A stretch of DNA of 10,979 nucleotides from Mariprofundus sp. (GTDB taxonomy: Bacteria; Pseudomonadota; Zetaproteobacteria; Mariprofundales; Mariprofundaceae), in NCBI GenBank assembly GCA_015485035.1, contig WFUI01000185.1:1-10979 (forward strand), given 5' to 3'. Positions 6,516 to 10,979 of the stretch are shown here, in pieces. A program made the position numbers and the translations under genes. Below the pieces are notes generated by a model. It saw nothing but the letters and a program-made list of their open reading frames with translations, did not search any database and was not told where the DNA came from. Numbering within the stretch: position 1 is the first letter of the stretch; each line of letters opens with the position of its first letter.

Positions 6516-7685
6516 ATGTCTGATATTTTGAGTGTGGAAGAGCTGGCACGGTTTAACCGGCACATTATTTTACCTCAGGTAGGACTGGAAGGGCAGGAAA
6601 AGCTGAAGCTGGCCAAAGTGTTATGTATCGGCACTGGTGGGCTGGGCAGCCCTATTTCCCTGTATCTGTCTGCAGCCGGTGTCGGCACCATCGGTCTGGT
6701 GGATTTCGATGTGGTCGATGACTCCAATCTGCAGCGTCAGATTGCCCATTCGACCGCCGATATCGGTCGTCCTAAAGTGGAGAGTGCCCGAGATACATTG
6801 ATCGGTATTAATCCGCATCTGAATGTGAACCTGCATGGCGAAGGTATCCGGAGGGATAATGTTCGCGAAATTGTCAGCCAGTATGATCTGGTGGTTGATG
6901 GTACAGATAACTTCCCAACCCGTTATCTGGTTAATGATGCCTGTGTGCTGGAAGATAAGCCGTTGATTTATGCTTCGATTTTCCAGTTCGAGGGGCAGGC
7001 CACGGTATTCAATTACGGCGAGGCAGATGAGCGGGGGCCGTGTTATCGTTGTCTGTATCCCGAACCGCCGCCGCCGGGACTGGTGCCATCCTGCGCCGAG
7101 GGCGGTGTGCTGGGGGTGTTGCCCGGCGTCATCGGTGTTATTCAGGCCACCGAAGCGGTGAAAATAATTCTGGGGCAGGGCACAACGCTATCCGGCAGAT
7201 TGTTACTCTACGATGCGATGGATATGCGTTTCCGCGAAATGAAATTGCGGCGCGATCCGACATGCCCGGCTTGTGGTGATCATCCGAGTATTGGCGATGT
7301 GGTGGAATATAAACAGTTTTGCGGCTTGCCGCCGACGGAAACGCAAGAGGAGAATGAGCAGATGGCAGATTACGATATTACCCCGGCTCAATTGAAGACG
7401 ATGATGGATACAAATCCGGAGCTATATGTGCTGGATGTGCGAGAGCCGCATGAAATCGCGATTTGCACCATTGCAGGAACGCATAAAATACCATTGGGTC
7501 AGCTGGCAGAGCGCTATATCGAAGTGCCATCAAATCAACCGGTGGTTGTTCATTGCAAGCTGGGTGGCCGTTCCGCGCAGGCGGTAGAGTTTCTTCGGGG
7601 CAAGGGTTACAATAATGTCAAAAATCTTGCCGGTGGTATTTTACGCTGGATTGACGATGTGGACGGTTCATTGCAGAAATACTGA
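6516..7685 (+). CDS. moeB: MoeB/MoeZ-type E1-like adenylyltransferase with C-terminal rhodanese domain
   Basis: The 389-residue protein has two domains. Residues 1-270 form a ThiF/MoeB domain, which adenylates the C-terminal glycine of a sulfur carrier such as MoaD or ThiS. Visible features are RHIILPQVG (15-23), the nucleotide loop GTGGLGS (39-45), DFDVVDDSNLQRQ (63-75), catalytic DGTDNF (128-133), the conserved PSCAEGGVLG (191-200) and a zinc tetrathiolate from CYRC (176/179) and CPAC (250/253). After FCGLPP and a short linker, a rhodanese domain (about 285-389) carries LDVREPHEI and the sulfur-binding Cys347 in HCKLGGRSA. This layout matches MoeZ/MOCS3 proteins that adenylate and also supply sulfur. 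The ATG at 6516 has AGGAG 5 nt upstream. It appears monocistronic, and no carrier gene is in the window, so molybdopterin, thiamine or another thio-transfer role cannot be separated. Confidence 0.92.
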   Translation: MSDILSVEELARFNRHIILPQVGLEGQEKLKLAKVLCIGTGGLGSPISLYLSAAGVGTIGLVDFDVVDDSNLQRQIAHSTADIGRPKVESARDTLIGINPHLNVNLHGEGIRRDNVREIVSQYDLVVDGTDNFPTRYLVNDACVLEDKPLIYASIFQFEGQATVFNYGEADERGPCYRCLYPEPPPPGLVPSCAEGGVLGVLPGVIGVIQATEAVKIILGQGTTLSGRLLLYDAMDMRFREMKLRRDPTCPACGDHPSIGDVVEYKQFCGLPPTETQEENEQMADYDITPAQLKTMMDTNPELYVLDVREPHEIAICTIAGTHKIPLGQLAERYIEVPSNQPVVVHCKLGGRSAQAVEFLRGKGYNNVKNLAGGILRWIDDVDGSLQKY

Positions 7686-7709
7686 GTCGGTTCAGCTGCG
7701 GATGCTCTG

Positions 7710-7743
7710 AAAAAAACGCAGGATACCCTTATAAGAATGCCTG
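7710..7743 (-). terminator. Probable rho-independent terminator of the PilZ gene
   Basis: On the minus strand, immediately after the PilZ stop codon, arms CAGG(c)AT and ATCCTG can pair with a one-base bulge around a 12-nt loop. CG and then seven T residues (the A-run at 7710-7716) follow. The stem is short but the T-tract and position are right. I see no equivalent T-tract for the converging moeB-like gene. Confidence 0.45.
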
Positions 7744-8130
7744 TTATTCCGGAGAAAATATCCACCCGCCATGCGATGAAAATTCAAGTTCGACCTGATC
7801 GGGGTCATCGGCATGATCCACGATCACGTGCTGCATGCTGGCAATGCTCTCCAATTGAATAGATTTAAATTTCAATGCGATACCGTCTTTAAATACCCGG
7901 ACAACCACGGCATCTGCGATAATCGGAAGCTCGTGTTTGAAATGACCCAGCAGCATGCTGATCTGGCATTCTGTGCCGGGTTCCAAGACCTTGTCTGAGT
8001 GGATAAACATGCCGCCCATGCTTAAATCAGCCACCTGAACACCATATGGTTCGCCACCCTGAGGCGTTAACGTCGCGGCAATCGATACCTTGGATCGGCT
8101 ATATTGGCGCTGGTTATGGTACAGTTTCAT
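7744..8130 (-). CDS. Stand-alone PilZ domain protein (probable c-di-GMP receptor)
   Basis: This is a 128-residue soluble protein made essentially of one PilZ beta-barrel. Both c-di-GMP binding elements are intact: RxxxR as RQYSR (Arg8, Arg12) at the N-terminus and DxSxxG as DLSMGG (Asp35, Ser37, Gly40). Strands MFIHSD, ECQISMLL, ADAVVVRVF and GIALKFKSI complete the fold. PilZ proteins change motility, pili, adhesion or exopolysaccharide output when bound to c-di-GMP; the target of this one is not indicated by its neighbours. The ATG at 8130 has GGGAG 7 nt upstream. The frame continues upstream to 8265, but that extension looks non-domain-like and overlaps the inverted-repeat region, so the shorter form is preferred. 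It is convergent with the moeB-like gene. Confidence 0.9.
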   Translation of the reverse strand: MKLYHNQRQYSRSKVSIAATLTPQGGEPYGVQVADLSMGGMFIHSDKVLEPGTECQISMLLGHFKHELPIIADAVVVRVFKDGIALKFKSIQLESIASMQHVIVDHADDPDQVELEFSSHGGWIFSPE

Positions 8131-8166
8131 GATGGTTCTCCCAAGGCGTTTTCCTCTCCGCCTGTA

Positions 8167-8185
8167 CAGCGCAGGGAGTGCGCTG
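8167..8185. repeat. Hairpin 1 of the 8.2-kb array (7-bp perfect stem)
   Basis: CAGCGCA (8167-8173) and TGCGCTG (8179-8185) are exact reverse complements around a 5-nt GGGAG loop. Five of the seven pairs are G-C. GCGCAGG, starting at 8169, could alternatively pair with CCTGCGC at 8279-8285. Confidence 0.6.
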
Positions 8186-8204
8186 ATGAATTCAATGCTT
8201 TCGT

Positions 8205-8224
8205 GCAGGCTATGGGTGCCCTGC
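8205..8224. repeat. Hairpin 2 of the 8.2-kb array (5-bp stem)
   Basis: GCAGG (8205-8209) and CCTGC (8220-8224) pair around a 10-nt loop, and the arm ends exactly where the next hairpin begins. GCAGGC (8205-8210) is also complementary to GCCTGC at 8278-8283. Confidence 0.4.
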
Positions 8225-8252
8225 CAAATCAGGCGCGTAAGTGTCTGATTTG
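8225..8252. repeat. Hairpin 3 of the 8.2-kb array (8-bp perfect stem)
   Basis: CAAATCAG (8225-8232) and CTGATTTG (8245-8252) are exact reverse complements around a 12-nt loop. The same AAATCAG heptamer recurs in hairpin 5. Confidence 0.6.
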
Positions 8253-8262
8253 TATGCGAAGT

Positions 8263-8278
8263 CAAAACGGCGGTTTTG
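8263..8278. repeat. Hairpin 4 of the 8.2-kb array (6-bp stem, GGCG loop)
   Basis: CAAAAC (8263-8268) and GTTTTG (8273-8278) pair perfectly around the tetranucleotide GGCG. Confidence 0.5.
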
Positions 8279-8287
8279 CCTGCGCGG

Positions 8288-8318
8288 GCTGATTTTTGCC
8301 CGTGGGCAATAAATCAGC
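8288..8318. repeat. Hairpin 5 of the 8.2-kb array (13-bp stem with one bulge)
   Basis: GCTGATTTTTGCC (8288-8300) pairs with GGCAA (8305-8309) and AAATCAGC (8311-8318), with T8310 bulged and CGTG as the loop. This is the strongest stem in the window. It ends 11 nt before the ribosome-binding site of the 49-codon ORF. No T-tract follows on either strand, so it is not a standard terminator. Confidence 0.65.
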
Positions 8319-8341
8319 ATCTCCCTAGAAAGGATACTTGC

Positions 8342-8491
8342 ATGTGTTTGTGCTTTGGTAAAGCGACAGCATACCATCACATCAAAGTGGTTCTGAAAAC
8401 CCGGGAATATCCGCGAGAGCTGTTTGGAGAGCACCGAACTCTGGCGGCTTATTTATACAATGCGGCGGATATGGTTGAATGCTGTCCGTGA
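8342..8491 (+). CDS. Small hypothetical protein (49 aa) with cysteines at both ends
   Basis: I do not recognise this protein. The 49-codon frame starts ATG with AAGGA 7 nt upstream, a well-placed ribosome-binding site, and ends 16 bp before the transporter ATG. It begins MCLCFGK and ends MVECCP, so Cys2, Cys4, Cys47 and Cys48 cluster at the two ends; His12, His13 and His31 lie between. The middle is basic, then mildly amphipathic, with no membrane helix or signal peptide. It could be a small metal-binding or redox-active protein, a leader peptide controlling the downstream symporter, or an untranslated chance frame. The ribosome-binding site, operon spacing and preceding hairpin array favour a real gene or regulatory leader, but conservation cannot be checked here. 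Confidence 0.5.
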   Translation: MCLCFGKATAYHHIKVVLKTREYPRELFGEHRTLAAYLYNAADMVECCP

Positions 8492-8507
8492 AGACAAGGG
8501 AGCAATC

Positions 8508-9728
8508 ATGCGAGGGAATTTAGAAAAGAGACTGTTATATGCCATGATTGTTGCGATTGTGGCCGGTGGCTTGTCCGGCTTTATCTGGGGAGAAGCCATG
8601 GTTTCGGTGGCATGGTTGGGCGAGCTGTTTTTAACCATCCTGAAAATGCTGATTGTTCCACTGGTCGCTGCCAGCATTATTACAGGTGTGGCCGGTCTTG
8701 GTGATGTTCGCAAGCTGGGCCGCATGGGGGGTATATCGATTGCATATTACGCCTGCACAACCTTGATCGCTGTTTCCATAGGTCTGCTTATGGCCAATCT
8801 GTGGCAGCCCGGCGCGGGCGTTGATCTCGGTGCAGGTGTGGCAGCGCCAAAACCGGAAATCGGTGATGTTGGCATTACTGACCTGGTGCTATCCCTGGTG
8901 CATCCGAATATTATTGATGCCGCCGCCAGCATGAAACTGTTACCTATCATCGTATTTTGCATTCTTCTGGCAGCAGCGCTAACTACACTGGGCGACAAGG
9001 GGAAACCGGTGATCGTCTTCTTCGAGGGCCTGAACGAAGCCATGATGACCATCGTGGGCTGGATTATGATTTTTGCTCCGATTGGCGTATTCGCGCTGAT
9101 TGCTTCCAAGCTGGGGGCATCTGGCGGCGGTGAAGCCTTCTTTGCCCAGCTGGCCGGGCTGGCCAAATATGCACTGGCCGTGATTTCCGGCCTGCTCGCG
9201 CATGCGGCGGTGTTATGCGTGCTGTTAGTGATGCTGGCGCGGCGTTCAGTCGCGGAATACCTCAAACACATGGGCACAGCGTTGATGACGGCATTTTCAA
9301 CCGCATCTTCGAGCGCCACGCTGCCGCTGACGCTCGATGGTGTGAAAGCGGCAGGCGTGGATGAAAAGGCGCGCCGTTTTGTGCTGCCGTTGGGTGCGAC
9401 CATCAATATGGATGGCACCGCCTTGTATGAGGCTGTAGCCGTGCTGTTTATCGCTCAGGCCTATGGCATTGATCTCAGTTTCGGGCAACAGATGCTGGTA
9501 TTGGTAACCGCCACCATGGCAGCCATTGGCGCTGCCGGGATTCCGGAGGCCGGCCTGGTGACAATGGTGATCGTACTGGAGGCGGTTGGTTTGCCGCTGG
9601 ATGGTATCGGCCTGATTCTGGCGATTGACTGGTTTCTTGACCGCTGCCGTACCACTATTAATGTCTTTGGGGACTCGGTCGGAGCTGCGGTAGTGGGGAA
9701 AATGACTTCATCCGGTCAATATCCTTAG
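8508..9728 (+). CDS. Na+/H+-coupled dicarboxylate/amino acid symporter, DAACS family, EAAT-like
   Basis: This 406-residue inner-membrane protein has the DAACS (SLC1-like) fold: scaffold helices in roughly the first half, then hairpin 1 with the serine-rich SSSAT (267-271), helix 7 with the Na+-binding NMDGT (300-304), hairpin 2 with AAIGAAGIPEAG (338-349) and helix 8 with DWFLDRCRTTINVFGD (374-389). By alignment to the archaeal homologue GltPh, Asp378, Arg381, Thr382 and Asn385 correspond to Asp394, Arg397, Thr398 and Asn401 of the substrate site. An arginine there is the known marker for acidic amino acids, so glutamate or aspartate is the best substrate guess. The wording of hairpins 1 and 2 and helix 8 is closer to animal EAATs than to E. 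coli DctA. The ATG at 8508 has AGGGAG 5 nt upstream; upstream in-frame starts would add a non-helical tail. It follows the 49-codon ORF by 16 bp. Confidence 0.93.
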   Translation: MRGNLEKRLLYAMIVAIVAGGLSGFIWGEAMVSVAWLGELFLTILKMLIVPLVAASIITGVAGLGDVRKLGRMGGISIAYYACTTLIAVSIGLLMANLWQPGAGVDLGAGVAAPKPEIGDVGITDLVLSLVHPNIIDAAASMKLLPIIVFCILLAAALTTLGDKGKPVIVFFEGLNEAMMTIVGWIMIFAPIGVFALIASKLGASGGGEAFFAQLAGLAKYALAVISGLLAHAAVLCVLLVMLARRSVAEYLKHMGTALMTAFSTASSSATLPLTLDGVKAAGVDEKARRFVLPLGATINMDGTALYEAVAVLFIAQAYGIDLSFGQQMLVLVTATMAAIGAAGIPEAGLVTMVIVLEAVGLPLDGIGLILAIDWFLDRCRTTINVFGDSVGAAVVGKMTSSGQYP

Positions 9729-9731
9729 GTC

Positions 9732-9792
9732 CGACAGGTTGGCGTTTGGGTCCTGCATGGTTCCGTGCTGTTTTCTCCTGCCATGCATGTCG
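9732..9792. repeat. Two-part inverted repeat between the symporter gene and metK
   Basis: TGCATGG (9754-9760) and CCATGCA (9781-9787) form a 7-bp stem around a 20-nt loop. CGACA (9732-9736) and TGTCG (9788-9792) can extend it, leaving a one-sided 17-nt bulge. It begins 3 nt after the symporter stop. There is no T-run, so a role as terminator is doubtful. Confidence 0.35.
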
Positions 9793-9851
9793 AATGATAC
9801 ATGTGATTTGAAACGGCTATGCGAAGAATACAATTGTGAATCTATCATTCG
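9791..9851. promoter_or_regulatory. 9-bp inverted repeat flanking the metK promoter (possible paired operator)
   Basis: CGAATGATA (9791-9799) and TATCATTCG (9843-9851) are perfect reverse complements. The second arm lies in the spacer of the candidate metK promoter and the first lies upstream of it. The arm centres are 52 bp apart, close to five helical turns, so a looping repressor could contact both. It does not resemble the MetJ box. I also see no known SAM riboswitch motif in the 200-bp leader. Confidence 0.4.
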
Positions 9852-9861
9852 CAGTTATAAT
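9834..9861 (+). promoter_or_regulatory. Sigma70-type promoter of metK
   Basis: TTGTGA (9834-9839) and a perfect TATAAT (9856-9861) are separated by 16 bp. Transcription would start near 9868, giving a leader of about 60 nt. The ribosome-binding site GAGGA (9919-9923) lies 5 nt before the metK ATG. Confidence 0.65.
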
Positions 9862-9928
9862 CCGCAGCCAGTTACCTGTTCCCACAGATCAAATCATAAT
9901 CCAATCAATAAAAAAGACGAGGAACTCA

Positions 9929-10979
9929 ATGAGTCAAAATTTTGTTTTTACATCCGAATCCGTGTCCGAAGGCCATCCTGATAAGGTTGCAGATCGCATT
10001 TCCGATGGTGTTCTGGACGCTATTCTGGAGCAGGATAAATATGCCCGGGTTGCTTGTGAAACCATGGTAACCACGGGGCTTGTTCTGATTGCCGGTGAAA
10101 TCACTACCTCTGCAATCGTCGATTATCAGGATGTTGTACGTTCTGCGGTCAGGGAGATCGGTTACAATTCCTCTGCGATGGGCTTTGACTGGGAATCCTG
10201 TTCTGTACTGGTTAGCCTGGACAAACAGTCCGTGGATATTGCTGCCGGTGTGAATGAAGGTGAAGGTATCGATCTGGATCAGGGTGCCGGTGATCAGGGT
10301 TTGATGTTTGGTTATGCAACCAACGAAACCGATGTGCTGATGCCGACTGCGATCCATTTGTCGCACCAGCTGGTGGCCAGACAGGCGGAAGTACGTAAAT
10401 CAGGGGTGTTAGACTTCCTGCGTCCGGATGCCAAATCACAGGTGACTGTGCGATATGAAAACTATAAACCGGTCGCTATTGATGCGGTCGTACTTTCAAC
10501 GCAGCACAATCCGGATATTGAGCATAAAGACCTGTCTGAAGCGATTATGGATGAGGTGATCAATCCGATTTTGGCTCCCACCGGCCTGTTGCATGCCGAT
10601 ACCGCATACCATATCAACCCGACCGGTCGTTTTGTGATTGGTGGTCCTGTTGGCGATTGCGGCGTGACCGGACGCAAGATTATTGTTGATACCTATGGTG
10701 GTTTCGGCCATCACGGCGGTGGTGCATTCTCCGGTAAAGATCCTACGAAAGTGGATCGTTCCGCCTGTTATATGATGCGTTATGTGGCCAAGAATATTGT
10801 TGCTGCAGGTCTGGCTGATCGCTGTGAAGTACAGGTGGCTTACGCTATTGGTGTGGCGCATCCGCTCTCGGTCATGGTGAATACATTTGGCACAGGCAAG
10901 ATCGACGAAGGCAAGCTGGCTGAAATAGTTCGTGAAGTGTTTGATTTACGACCGAAGGGTATTGTGCAGGAGCTCGATC
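9929..10979 (+). CDS. metK: S-adenosylmethionine synthetase MetK, C-terminus cut off by window edge
   Basis: The 350 visible residues cover most of MetK (about 384 in E. coli). MetK makes S-adenosylmethionine from methionine and ATP as a cytoplasmic tetramer. Hallmarks are [20 protein letters not shown] (7-26, with the GHPDK active-site His16 and Asp18), the [12 protein letters not shown] hexapeptide region (119-130), [30 protein letters not shown] (229-258) and the phosphate loop [19 protein letters not shown] (260-278). No catalytic residue appears to be missing. The ATG at 9929 has GAGGA 5 nt upstream and its own near-consensus promoter 70-95 bp upstream, so it is probably transcribed independently of the symporter gene. 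The product is the methyl donor for UbiG and all other SAM-dependent methylations. Confidence 0.98.
   Translation, partial: MSQNFVFTSESVSEGHPDKVADRISDGVLDAILEQDKYARVACETMVTTGLVLIAGEITTSAIVDYQDVVRSAVREIGYNSSAMGFDWESCSVLVSLDKQSVDIAAGVNEGEGIDLDQGAGDQGLMFGYATNETDVLMPTAIHLSHQLVARQAEVRKSGVLDFLRPDAKSQVTVRYENYKPVAIDAVVLSTQHNPDIEHKDLSEAIMDEVINPILAPTGLLHADTAYHINPTGRFVIGGPVGDCGVTGRKIIVDTYGGFGHHGGGAFSGKDPTKVDRSACYMMRYVAKNIVAAGLADRCEVQVAYAIGVAHPLSVMVNTFGTGKIDEGKLAEIVREVFDLRPKGIVQELD

Noticed and set aside
8131..8265. 45-residue N-terminal extension of the PilZ protein
   Set aside because: A GGGAG ribosome-binding site sits 7 nt ahead of the internal ATG at 8130. The extension lies in the inverted-repeat region, and PilZ domains usually start just before RxxxR.
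9729..9928. SAM-responsive riboswitch ahead of metK
   Set aside because: The inverted repeats present do not match SAM-I, SAM-II or SAH motifs that I can recall, and most of them lie upstream of the mapped-looking promoter, so they would not be in the mRNA.
9739..9981. 80-codon plus-strand frame running into metK
   Set aside because: It starts with TTG without a ribosome-binding site, spans the metK promoter and overlaps the metK start in another frame.
1..10979. CRISPR arrays, insertion sequences, tRNA or rRNA genes, prophage genes
   Set aside because: No direct-repeat arrays, transposase-like proteins, terminal repeats or RNA-gene signatures were seen on either strand.

Overview
The window looks like chromosomal core sequence from a Gram-negative proteobacterium. 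It carries outer-membrane lipopolysaccharide (LPS) assembly genes (lptD, surA), a ubiquinone-pathway methyltransferase (ubiG), a Gram-negative-type peptidoglycan-recycling glucosaminidase (nagZ) and a PilZ-domain c-di-GMP receptor. The species cannot be fixed from sequence alone. I see no insertion sequences, phage genes, tRNA or rRNA genes, or CRISPR arrays.

Layout. From 1 to 3639 the minus strand reads ubiG, lptD, surA (surA runs off the left edge); this is an envelope/quinone gene group. A divergent gap of about 170 bp (3640-3810) separates it from a tightly packed plus-strand unit. That unit has two dipeptide/oligopeptide-type ABC permeases, overlapping by 8 bp, followed by nagZ with a 4-bp ATGA overlap (3811-6411). 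After a 104-bp gap with a nested inverted repeat comes a single gene for a MoeB/MoeZ-type E1-like adenylyltransferase fused to a rhodanese domain (6516-7685). It converges on a small minus-strand PilZ protein (7744-8130), with a plausible rho-independent terminator for the PilZ gene in between.

The 211 bp between the PilZ gene and the next plus-strand gene (8131-8341) are packed with perfect or near-perfect inverted repeats. They are followed by a 49-codon ORF with a good ribosome-binding site and cysteines at both ends, and 16 bp later by a DAACS-family symporter that strongly resembles animal EAAT glutamate transporters (8508-9728). A 200-bp leader with a near-consensus sigma70 promoter and a 9-bp inverted repeat then precedes metK (9929 to the right edge).

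How the genes may work together. SurA is the periplasmic chaperone used for LptD folding in E. coli, so their adjacency makes sense. The permease pair translationally coupled to nagZ suggests uptake of peptide-containing cell-wall fragments with cytoplasmic trimming, but no ATPase or binding-protein gene is present. MetK makes the S-adenosylmethionine that UbiG consumes, but the two genes are far apart and not co-transcribed. The parts least explained by known families are the structured 8167-8318 region with its small Cys-flanked ORF, and the symmetric sites around the metK promoter.
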